A stretch of DNA of 44,331 nucleotides, from positions 1 through 44,331 of the forward strand of contig CALVLC010000018.1 in NCBI GenBank assembly GCA_944336335.1, in the 5' to 3' direction. The notes beneath the pieces are model-generated. The model searched no databases. It was not told the DNA's origin and saw only the letters and a list, made by a program, of their open reading frames with translations. The stretch is from an uncultured Bacilli bacterium (GTDB lineage: Bacteria > Bacillota_I > Bacilli_A > RFN20 > CAG-826). Position numbers and translations under genes: made by a program. The first letter of the stretch is position 1. Each line of letters begins with the position of its first letter. Positions 1-7,765 of this stretch are shown piece after piece.

Positions 1-126
1 ACGACGAGCTTTCCCTTTTGTCAATTCATCTGGTTTTAATAAACCTTTTTTGTCCCAATTACGAAGCGTTGTTGTTGTAACGCCGAGAATTCTTGCTGCT
101 TCACTGATATTAACTAATTTTCCCAT
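1..126 (-). CDS. IS607-type recombinase or MerR-family protein, N-terminus only (partial)
   Basis: Only the first 42 codons lie in the window; the gene reads leftwards off the edge. The visible protein is a MerR-like winged helix-turn-helix: MGKLVNISEAARILGV, then TLRNWDKKGLLKP. This helix plus the R-x-W-x-K-x-G pattern is typical of the DNA-binding head of IS607-family serine recombinases and of MerR regulators. The start ATG at 126 is clear, although no strong Shine-Dalgarno site precedes it. Its start faces away from a truncated MATE gene, which favours a mobile element inserted into that gene. What follows the helix is not visible, so a plain MerR regulator cannot be excluded. Confidence 0.6.
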   Translation of the reverse strand, partial: MGKLVNISEAARILGVTTTTLRNWDKKGLLKPDELTKGKARR

Positions 127-187
127 ACAAATATTATATCATAAATATATAAATATTGTATAGTATTTTATAATTATTTATAAGAAT

Positions 188-598
188 AAATTATCAGTTA
201 ACAGCCCTTTATCTTTAGTATTTATCAGTAATGGTTCTAACCATTTAAAAGATTTATCAAAGTTTGCTTTATTTGTCTTTAGCTTTACTTATTTAACACG
301 TTGGATAAGCTATGCAAGTCAAGGAATCTTTTCTGCAATTGAAAAACCTGTTCCAGCAATCATGATTTCTCTTGGAATCTCGTTTGTTTTCCCGCTTATT
401 TTAATTCCTTGCTTCGCTCAATTGAATTTACTTGGAATTTGGTTGAATTTCCCTATCACTAGTTTACTTACTGGATTATTATGTATTTTTCTTATTTATA
501 TATACGTATATAGAAGAAAAATACTATCTGACCAAAGTGATAAAACAAGTGAAGCTTCAACTAGTGAAGAAAATCCAACTATTGATAATTTAAATTAA
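188..598 (+). pseudogene. MATE-family efflux transporter, C-terminal remnant
   Basis: An open frame with no start codon of its own runs into this stretch from upstream and ends at 598. It encodes three to four membrane segments, including SRWISYASQG-like and IEKPVPAIMISLGISF segments, then a short polar tail. The 'FQAIGKP'-like pattern (GIFSAIEKPVPAI) and the spacing of hydrophobic segments match the last third of MATE/DinF multidrug or lipid transporters, which are usually about 450 residues. The N-terminal two thirds are missing. The break lies between about 127 and 190, just upstream of the divergent IS607/MerR-like gene, so insertion of a mobile element probably cut it. An internal ATG at 362 could give a 78-residue product, unlikely to be functional. 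Confidence 0.65.
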
Positions 599-640
599 AT
601 TGTTTTTCATCTATACTTATAAAGACAGTAGAGGTGAAAT

Positions 641-1816
641 ATGATAGCAGATGAACTTATTACATATCTTTTAGAGAAATATAAAGATAATGTAACTGAA
701 GATGGAAAAATTGATAAAGATAATTTAAGTAAAGATGATTCTAAACTTGTCGATCTTTATATTAGACTTAGCAAAGCCGATAACGAAAGTGAAATAAAAA
801 AGTGTGCTAAAGAAATTTTAAAGATAAATCCTGATGATATTGATGTTCAAATTTCTTTACTTGCAAGTGAATCTAAAAATGGCGAAAACTTTCTTGAAAG
901 ACTCCTTGTAATTGAAGAAAAATACAAAGATGATTTCTATAAAAGAAACAAGATTGGCAAGGTTTTAATTGAAAACGCACCTTTAAATTTATCAAAAGAC
1001 ATGCTAAATAGACCTTTTTTACGTCTTTTAGTTCAAATAGGTTTAACATCTTTTCATGAAGGAAATTTAAAGCAAGCTTACGATTACTTCACAAAGGTAT
1101 ATAACTTTGCACCCATGATGCTTGAAAGTTTCAATGAAGAATATGCTCTTTCTTGCATTCAAACTGAAAAATATGCTCAATTAGATAAGCTTCATGAAAT
1201 ATTACCTAATAGTAGGGGCACAAAATTAGCTTTTGCTATCAAAGAATATCTCGAAAATCACGACCTCAATTCTTTAAAAGAAAACTTTAACGAACTAAAT
1301 CCTTATTTATATGTGCTTTGCTCACAAGGTCTAGAAATTGGTGAAGAAGATCTTGCATATTGCATGCAATTAAATCCATATCTAAAAGGATCCGTTACAG
1401 AAGCTTTACACCTTTACTCCAATTTAACCACTATTAATGATGGAGCAATAATTAACGAACTTGTCGAAAATATTGAAAAGACAGAATCATATTCAAGTAT
1501 CTTTAATTTGATGAGTGAAGAGGACTTTACCATATATGCCTATTTGCTAAAGCTTTTTGATAATGACTCAATTGATTCTTTTACTTACGAAGACTTCTTA
1601 AATGGATGTTTAGGAAAACCTTGTGAAGATAAGACTGTTGAGGAAACATTATCAAATCTTCAAAAATTAGATGATGAAAAAATGATTGAACATGCTTTCA
1701 ATACTTTTGTTGAAATTTCATTACTTCAAAAAGACGAAGATAAAAAATATCGTTTTACAGAGACGACTGTTATTTTCCATAACACATTTGTAGCTTATTT
1801 AAATGAGCAAGCTTAA
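641..1816 (+). CDS. TPR-like helical repeat protein, cytoplasmic
   Basis: 391 residues, acidic, with no signal peptide or membrane segment. It starts at an ATG preceded by GAGGTG at good spacing. The middle contains degenerate tetratricopeptide-like helix pairs, for example about residues 130-165 (SFHEGNLKQAYDYFTKVYNF pattern with a small residue, A/Y, and a closing P-like turn). TPR proteins act as scaffolds for protein-protein contacts; no partner is indicated here. The SDR gene follows after 21 bp with its own RBS, so the two are probably co-transcribed. I recognise no more specific family. Confidence 0.6.
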   Translation: MIADELITYLLEKYKDNVTEDGKIDKDNLSKDDSKLVDLYIRLSKADNESEIKKCAKEILKINPDDIDVQISLLASESKNGENFLERLLVIEEKYKDDFYKRNKIGKVLIENAPLNLSKDMLNRPFLRLLVQIGLTSFHEGNLKQAYDYFTKVYNFAPMMLESFNEEYALSCIQTEKYAQLDKLHEILPNSRGTKLAFAIKEYLENHDLNSLKENFNELNPYLYVLCSQGLEIGEEDLAYCMQLNPYLKGSVTEALHLYSNLTTINDGAIINELVENIEKTESYSSIFNLMSEEDFTIYAYLLKLFDNDSIDSFTYEDFLNGCLGKPCEDKTVEETLSNLQKLDDEKMIEHAFNTFVEISLLQKDEDKKYRFTETTVIFHNTFVAYLNEQA

Positions 1817-1837
1817 GTTGAAAGAGAGGTATAAAAA

Positions 1838-2608
1838 ATGGAACACGTTTTAATCACTGGTTCTGCAAGCGGATTAGGCCTTGAATTTGCAAAACTCTAC
1901 GCAAAAGACGGACAAAATTTGATTTTAGTTGATGTCAATGAAGACGGTTTGAAGAAGGCACAAGAAACTCTTGCTTCATTAAATTCTAAAATTGACATCG
2001 TTACTTTTAAGTGCGATTTGTCCTTGCTTAGTGAACTCAAAGCTCTTACAAACTTTTTAGAAGAGAAAAATTACTACGTATCAACACTCATCAATTCCGC
2101 AGGTTTTGGTGATAGAGAAGACTTCATTAAAATGGATATTGAAAAGCAAATCAAAATGAGTGAAGTCAATTGCAACGCTCTTTTATATTTGTGTCACTAT
2201 TTTGGAACCAAGATGGCAATGGCAAAAGAAGGACATATTATTAATGTTTCTTCAATTGCTGGATTTATGGCTGGACCTTATATGTGTACATATCATGCGA
2301 CTAAAGGTTATGTTTTACTTTTAAGCGAATCAATTGGCTATGAACTTAGAAAACATAATGTTAAAGTTTTGACTTTATGTCCTGGACCATTCAAATCAAA
2401 CTTTGTTAAATTAGCTCATAATGATTATACATTTAAGAAGATCAAGCCATTTGAGGCCAGTGAAGTAGCATTAAAAGCTTATAAAGCATCCAAAAAAGGT
2501 AAGAGAATGTTGATTACTGGTGTTAAAAATAAATTAACAGTATTCATTACAAGATTTTTCCCTAGAAGACTTGTTACTTACACAAGTGCTAAAACAATGA
2601 AAGAATAA
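1838..2608 (+). CDS. Short-chain dehydrogenase/reductase (SDR), classical type
   Basis: 256 residues. The cofactor loop is TGSASGLG at residues 7-14, the NxAG-like motif is NSAGFG around 86-91, and the catalytic residues S139, Y152 and K156 (VSS... YHATK) are all present at the usual spacing. This makes it an active NAD(P)-dependent oxidoreductase of the classical SDR fold. A basic patch (FITRFFPRR) near the C-terminus resembles bacterial DltE/YqjQ-type SDRs that sit at the membrane. The substrate cannot be read from sequence. It starts at ATG 1838 behind GAGAGG and shares an operon with the TPR-like gene. A terminator-like repeat follows the stop. Confidence 0.85.
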   Translation: MEHVLITGSASGLGLEFAKLYAKDGQNLILVDVNEDGLKKAQETLASLNSKIDIVTFKCDLSLLSELKALTNFLEEKNYYVSTLINSAGFGDREDFIKMDIEKQIKMSEVNCNALLYLCHYFGTKMAMAKEGHIINVSSIAGFMAGPYMCTYHATKGYVLLLSESIGYELRKHNVKVLTLCPGPFKSNFVKLAHNDYTFKKIKPFEASEVALKAYKASKKGKRMLITGVKNKLTVFITRFFPRRLVTYTSAKTMKE

Positions 2609-2610
2609 AT

Positions 2611-2640
2611 ACCTCCTCACTAATATAAAGGAGTTTATTT
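2611..2640 (+). terminator. Hairpin with T-rich tail; first copy of a dispersed 28-bp repeat
   Basis: Directly after the SDR stop. CTCCT at 2613-2617 can pair with AGGAG across a loop containing CACTAATATAA, and T-rich DNA (TTTATTT) follows. The 28 bases 2611-2638 recur exactly at 10276-10303 after another operon. The stem is short (5 bp), so this may be a weak terminator or another 3' RNA element. Confidence 0.5.
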
Positions 2641-2739
2641 CAAATTTTTTAAAAGAAATTCAATTTTTCCACTAATTTTTAACTTAAATTGTATTATATA
2701 AGTGATAAGACATTTTTATGTTAAGAAATGAGGTATTTT

Positions 2740-3366
2740 ATGAAGCAAAGGAAATGGATTTCAAAAGCAATTAGTTTAATTACATCAATACTTCTAGTTG
2801 TATTAGGCATACTTGCTCTTTGCTCTAGAGATAATTTTGCTGATACACTCGGCATTATTAGCGGAATTTTCTTAATAGCGGTAGGTATAGTTAGCATAAT
2901 TTATGCAGTTGTTATCAAGAGAATGATTTTAGGAAGTGGCTGGCTGATTACGCAAGGTGTTCTAGCTATAGTTTTAGGTATATTTCTTTGTGTAATTCAA
3001 GATGCTTCTATTTTCTTAATATCTTTTATATTGGCTACCTGGTTAGTTATTAGGGGCGTTTCAAAAATGTGGGAATCGACAACGTTAAGAAGATTTAGAG
3101 TATCAACTTGGCGGTTAACTCTTTTGGTTGGCGCTCTATATTTTATACTTGGTTTATTGTTATATATTTTCCAACCTATTGCTAATAATGTAATTATCAT
3201 TTTAATTGGAACTTTCTTTATTGTTAGTGGTGTTTTAAATATCATTGAACTATTTGATGAAAGCAAGCGTGAAAAGAGAGAGGAAAATATTATTAAGACA
3301 ATTAATAAATCTATTAATAATGATATTGATCATATAGATATAGATTTCACTAAAGAAGATAAATAA
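2740..3366 (+). CDS. HdeD/DUF308-family membrane protein
   Basis: 208 residues from ATG 2740, chosen because GAGGT sits 5 bases upstream; an in-frame ATG at 2728 lacks such a site. About six hydrophobic helices occur in three similar hairpins, with small-residue-rich segments such as VLGILAL, GIFLIAVGI and LVLGIFLC. This is the usual pattern of HdeD-like (DUF308) proteins, which are about 180-220 residues long. The last 35 residues are charged and cytoplasmic (KREKREENIIK, then an acidic tail). HdeD is linked to acid resistance in enterobacteria; the role in Firmicutes is not established. Monocistronic, with a terminator downstream. Confidence 0.75.
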   Translation: MKQRKWISKAISLITSILLVVLGILALCSRDNFADTLGIISGIFLIAVGIVSIIYAVVIKRMILGSGWLITQGVLAIVLGIFLCVIQDASIFLISFILATWLVIRGVSKMWESTTLRRFRVSTWRLTLLVGALYFILGLLLYIFQPIANNVIIILIGTFFIVSGVLNIIELFDESKREKREENIIKTINKSINNDIDHIDIDFTKEDK

Positions 3367-3388
3367 TCATTTAAATTGTGTTTTTACA

Positions 3389-3423
3389 AAAAGCTACTGG
3401 CGAGAGTGTTGGTGGTCTTTTTT
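3389..3423 (+). terminator. Rho-independent terminator after the HdeD-like gene
   Basis: An 8-bp stem CTACTGGC / GTTGGTGG (with G-U pairs) around loop GAGAGT, flanked by AAAG and a T-tract of six. It lies 22 bases after the stop codon. Confidence 0.6.
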
Positions 3424-3583
3424 GATCTTAGAAATAAATTTATTCTTTCTAATCTTTATTAGATTTTTTCGTTAATAACAAATATTCTTTCATTTGAAAT
3501 TAAGATAGTATTAAGACTAAGTAGTTTTTTAAATCACTTTAAACATTGAATTTTAAAATATTATTCGTGTGGAGGTAAAAAAT

Positions 3584-5512
3584 ATGCCTAAAAGAAGGAT
3601 ATTTGGGATTCTAACTCTCTCAGCTTTTTGCGTATTCGGAATGGTCGGATGTGCAAATGGTGAAACAGAAGGATTAGATCCTGAAATTAGATTAAATGCT
3701 GATAGTCAATTAGTATTCGTTGGTGAAACTATTACACTAAAAGCAAATCTATTAAATGATGATAATTTAGAAGATAAAACTCTTGTTTGGGTATCTTCAA
3801 ATAATTCATTAGCAACTGTTGATAATGGTGTTGTAACAGGTGTTAATGAAGGAACTGTCACTATCACAGTTGCCTTAAATAGTGATTTAAGTGTAAGAGC
3901 AAGTTTTGAATTACAAGTTGTAAATAGAGATGAAACAATAGATTCAGAAACTCAATTCGAACTTGTTATTTCTTCTTTACCAATAAAAACAATTTATACA
4001 CAAGGAACTTACTTAGATTTAACAGGTTTGACTATAACTAAAGTGGCTATTGGAGAAGAACATACTGATATTGGTGAAGTTGTAACTAATTACACAACTA
4101 ATCCAAAAGATGGAACTTACTTAAGTAATATTGGAACTTTTGAAATTGTTGTTTCTTGTCCAGGTTGTAAAAGTGCAAGTTTTGAATACGAAGTTATCGA
4201 AGCACCAACTGATGAAAGTTTTGTTAATGTTTTGACTTTAATCGATGATGAAGACGAAAATTATCAATTGGATATTGATCTTTCTCTTCAAACAACATCT
4301 GGCTTAACTCATATAACAACTCGTGAAATATATACGCCAACCGCTTATTATTACCAAGCTTTTGATAGTCAAGGAGTTGAAACTCAAGCATATGGTTTTG
4401 CAGAAGGTGGAATTATAAGAGACGAAAACAATCAAACTATACATAGAAGAGGTGTGTTTAGATTTACGCTAGATGAAAATGATCAAGTTGTTCCTGGTGT
4501 TTACTATAATCACGGAAGTAATGTTTACGCAACATCTGCAAGCAATAAAGTTGTTTCTAAAATTGAAGCACTAGATCCAGATTTAGCACCAACTAGATTA
4601 ATCGATGATTCATATTTTAACGTCACAGATTCTGAATATATTTCTAATTTATTAGCTCAAGTTGGCTTAGCTGCTTCTAATGCAACATTACTAGATAATG
4701 TTAAAGCTTTCGTTGATAGTGAAAATAGTTTTAGAGTAGTGATGACTTTTGTTAACGATATAGGAACTTTAACTTATAACTTCTCTAATATTGGTGAAGC
4801 AGTTATTCCAAGCATTCAAGAATATCTTGACTCTGGGAAAGCTGGAGCAGATGGACCAGAAGAGATGCTCGAAGTTGCTGAAGCTGCAAATCTTAATAAT
4901 TATTCAGTTAATTTAGGTCAATATGATACAGGTTTAGTACCTTTAGATATTGGTCGCGTATATTACACTGAAAATTATATGTATTGCGATTATACAGAAG
5001 ATTTTATTTCTTATATGAGGGCTTTAGATTCATCGCAACAAGTAGTTGATTATGGTTACGTCATGATAGGAGAAGAAATTTATTCATTTACTGCTCCATT
5101 TACTGATGGTCATAATGAAGTAATGTTATCTAGTGAACCAGTCAATTCAAATAGAACAATTCCTCAATATTGCGGATATATTAGTCAACTTGATTTATTT
5201 GATGATACTAATTTAGATTACTTTGAAGCTGGTCAACTTAACGCCAACTATAGTGGATATATGGCTTACTATAGAAATTTATGCGAAGACGTTAACGAAG
5301 TTTTAGGCTTTGATACATCCGAAACTTATGAACCATTTTCAACTGGTGTTGTTAATATTGTAAGAAACAGTGAAGACGAAATTTCTGAATTTGGAATTTT
5401 CTATGCAGTCAGAGCTTCGGGTGGCATAAGTTTTTACGTTCGTACATTTGAAGATATAGGTGAAACTTCATTCCCAGTTATGGAAGATTTTCTAGGAAAT
5501 ACATCGAATTAG
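3584..5512 (+). CDS. Surface lipoprotein with bacterial Ig-like domains
   Basis: 642 residues. ATG 3584 is chosen because GGAGG at 3571-3575 is well spaced; a GTG at 3569 would overlap that site. A lipoprotein signal peptide ends in MVGC (Cys23), so it is probably anchored to the outer face of the membrane. Residues about 34-112 form a Big_2-type Ig domain (WVSSNNSLATVDNGVVTGV pattern), and about 124-205 a second Ig-like domain (DLTGLTITKV). The remaining about 430 residues are acidic, rich in Y, D and N, and I do not recognise them. It begins a three-gene operon with two BspA-like proteins (12-bp gap), suggesting one cell-surface programme, perhaps adhesion. Confidence 0.75.
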   Translation: MPKRRIFGILTLSAFCVFGMVGCANGETEGLDPEIRLNADSQLVFVGETITLKANLLNDDNLEDKTLVWVSSNNSLATVDNGVVTGVNEGTVTITVALNSDLSVRASFELQVVNRDETIDSETQFELVISSLPIKTIYTQGTYLDLTGLTITKVAIGEEHTDIGEVVTNYTTNPKDGTYLSNIGTFEIVVSCPGCKSASFEYEVIEAPTDESFVNVLTLIDDEDENYQLDIDLSLQTTSGLTHITTREIYTPTAYYYQAFDSQGVETQAYGFAEGGIIRDENNQTIHRRGVFRFTLDENDQVVPGVYYNHGSNVYATSASNKVVSKIEALDPDLAPTRLIDDSYFNVTDSEYISNLLAQVGLAASNATLLDNVKAFVDSENSFRVVMTFVNDIGTLTYNFSNIGEAVIPSIQEYLDSGKAGADGPEEMLEVAEAANLNNYSVNLGQYDTGLVPLDIGRVYYTENYMYCDYTEDFISYMRALDSSQQVVDYGYVMIGEEIYSFTAPFTDGHNEVMLSSEPVNSNRTIPQYCGYISQLDLFDDTNLDYFEAGQLNANYSGYMAYYRNLCEDVNEVLGFDTSETYEPFSTGVVNIVRNSEDEISEFGIFYAVRASGGISFYVRTFEDIGETSFPVMEDFLGNTSN

Positions 5513-5524
5513 TGAGGTAATTGT

Positions 5525-7750
5525 ATGAAGAAAAGATTTTTATTAACTGCATGTTTATCAATTTTAACTCTATCAAGTGCCACATTAATTACATCTTGTG
5601 GAGATGGTTTAGTAGAGCAAGGTGAAATCGGAGTTTTAATAAATAATGCTCGTGATATTCTTGTTGGACAAGAAGTTCAACTTGAAGCCTTAGTTACTGG
5701 TGCTGAAGTAGGTGCTTCATGGACTAGTAGTGATAATAGTGTTGCAACAGTAAATTCACTTGGTACAGTTAAAGGTTTAAAAGCTGGGACAGCAACAATT
5801 ACGGCAACAGTTGCAACTGGAACTGGAGAAGATATAAAAATAATTACAGATTCTGTTTCGATTACAGTTTTACCAGAAGATGCGAATATATATCATGTAA
5901 GATTTGAAAACTATGATGGAACACTTCTTTATGAAACTGATGTTGAAAAAGGTGTAGCAGTTGAATACGAAGGTGAAACTCCTACAAGATTAAGTTCAGA
6001 TTTATATAACTATACATTTAGTGGACGGAATGTTGATCCTACATTAGGTGTTCAAGAAGATACAGTCTTTGTTGCTCAATTTGCAGAAAGTGAAATTGAT
6101 TTCAGTAAATATTCATTCCTTTTAACAACCGGTGGACAATATTATGTTGCTTATAGTGGCGATGAAACTAATGTTGTATTACCAACAAGTTACAACTATA
6201 GAGAAGTTGTCGGAGTTGCTGGTCAAGCCTTTGCTGGAAACACAACTATAGAATCAGTAACTTTAGGCGAGAACTATATTTACATTGGCCAAGGTGCTTT
6301 CTATGGTTGCAGCAATTTAAAAGAAGTTAATCTTGGTAATTCTTTGCAACTTATTGATACACAAGCTTTTGATCTTTGTAGAGGTTTAACAGAAGTGTAT
6401 TTACCTGATACAGTTACTGCAATTGGACCTGGTGCTTTTAGATATTGTTCTAATCTAGAAACAATCAATTGGCCAACTTCGCTTCAACAAATTCAATCAT
6501 CAGCATTTCAATCCTGTTCTAAACTTGTTATTGATGAATTCCCTGAAACTCTCAGATTAATTGGTGATGATGCTTTCCAAGGAGCTCTTGAAATTGCTGG
6601 AGAAATAGTTTTCCCAGATTCATTAGAATATTTAGGAAGTAGCTCTTTTAGTAACACAAAGATTACAAGTGCAAATATACCTGCACTGGTTGCTAATGAA
6701 TTTGAAATATCTCCATTCTTTGCAATTAGTACACTTGAAAGTATTAATGTAAGCCCAGAAAATACTTTATATAGTTCAATTGATGGAGTCTTATTTGATA
6801 AAACTCAAGAAACATTAATTCAAATTCCACCAAAATATGCCGGAGAAAACGGTGTATATGATGTTCCTGAAACAGTTACTACCTTAGATAGATATTGTGG
6901 AAGTATTTTAACTGAACTTAAAACAGTTAATTTACCTAGCTCTGTAAAAACTGTTAATGATTATAGTTTTTACTTAAGTAATGTTGAACATGTTACTTTT
7001 GGGCAAGATGCTGAAAATGTAACTTTTGGTTGGTATGTTTTCTCTAATTCAACACTTAAAGATTTTGTTGTTCCATATGGAGTTACAGGTATTTCTAATT
7101 ATATGTTCTATGATGCAAATGACCTTGCAACAGTAACAATGCCTGATTCAGTCCAAAGCATAGGTGAATATGGCTTCTATGGAACTGCTATAACAGATTT
7201 AAAACTACCTGATTACATTCAAATTCTTGAATATAATTCTTTTGCAAGAAGCAATATTCATGAAGTATTCATACCAAAATCAGTTAACACAATTGAAAGC
7301 GGACCATTTAATAATTGCACAAATTTAGAAACAGTAACTTTCGAAGAAGGCATCGATCTTATTGAATGGAGTGGATCAATGTTTGATGATTGTGTAAATC
7401 TAAAAACAGTTAATGGACCAATTCCAGTTCCTAGCGAAGAAGATGATGGCTACATTCAATTACCTTTCTCTACATTTAGAAAGAGTCAAATAACAAGTAT
7501 TGAAATTCCAGAAGGTATCGAAAAAATTGGTAATTGGTGCTTTGACGGGAGTTCTTTAGAAGAAATCACATTACCTAAATCACTTAAATACATAGGAAAA
7601 GGTGTGTTTAGAGACGTTGAAAATTTACAAATCAACTATCGTGGAAGTGAAGAAGAATGGAAAGCAATTACTATCGAACTTGAAAGCGGAAATGAAATTG
7701 CTGCTGAAACATGGAACATCACTTATAACTATCAAGGTGTAACCGAATAG
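5525..7750 (+). CDS. BspA-type leucine-rich-repeat surface lipoprotein
   Basis: 741 residues. The signal peptide ends in lipobox ITSC (Cys25). Order of domains: Big_2 Ig-like domain about residues 35-120 (SWTSSDNSVATVNSLGTVKG), an InlB-type B-repeat about 125-190 (VRFENYDGTLLYETDVEKG), then from about 215 to the end a run of 22-24-residue LRR_5 repeats of BspA type (IGQGAFYGCSNLKEVNLG pattern). BspA-like proteins mediate binding to host matrix proteins or other bacteria. GAGGTA precedes ATG 5525; 12 bp separate it from the upstream lipoprotein. The C-terminus ends in a YRGSEEEWKAI motif common to the last BspA repeat. Confidence 0.9.
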   Translation: MKKRFLLTACLSILTLSSATLITSCGDGLVEQGEIGVLINNARDILVGQEVQLEALVTGAEVGASWTSSDNSVATVNSLGTVKGLKAGTATITATVATGTGEDIKIITDSVSITVLPEDANIYHVRFENYDGTLLYETDVEKGVAVEYEGETPTRLSSDLYNYTFSGRNVDPTLGVQEDTVFVAQFAESEIDFSKYSFLLTTGGQYYVAYSGDETNVVLPTSYNYREVVGVAGQAFAGNTTIESVTLGENYIYIGQGAFYGCSNLKEVNLGNSLQLIDTQAFDLCRGLTEVYLPDTVTAIGPGAFRYCSNLETINWPTSLQQIQSSAFQSCSKLVIDEFPETLRLIGDDAFQGALEIAGEIVFPDSLEYLGSSSFSNTKITSANIPALVANEFEISPFFAISTLESINVSPENTLYSSIDGVLFDKTQETLIQIPPKYAGENGVYDVPETVTTLDRYCGSILTELKTVNLPSSVKTVNDYSFYLSNVEHVTFGQDAENVTFGWYVFSNSTLKDFVVPYGVTGISNYMFYDANDLATVTMPDSVQSIGEYGFYGTAITDLKLPDYIQILEYNSFARSNIHEVFIPKSVNTIESGPFNNCTNLETVTFEEGIDLIEWSGSMFDDCVNLKTVNGPIPVPSEEDDGYIQLPFSTFRKSQITSIEIPEGIEKIGNWCFDGSSLEEITLPKSLKYIGKGVFRDVENLQINYRGSEEEWKAITIELESGNEIAAETWNITYNYQGVTE

Positions 7751-7765
7751 TGGAGGACGAGTAAT

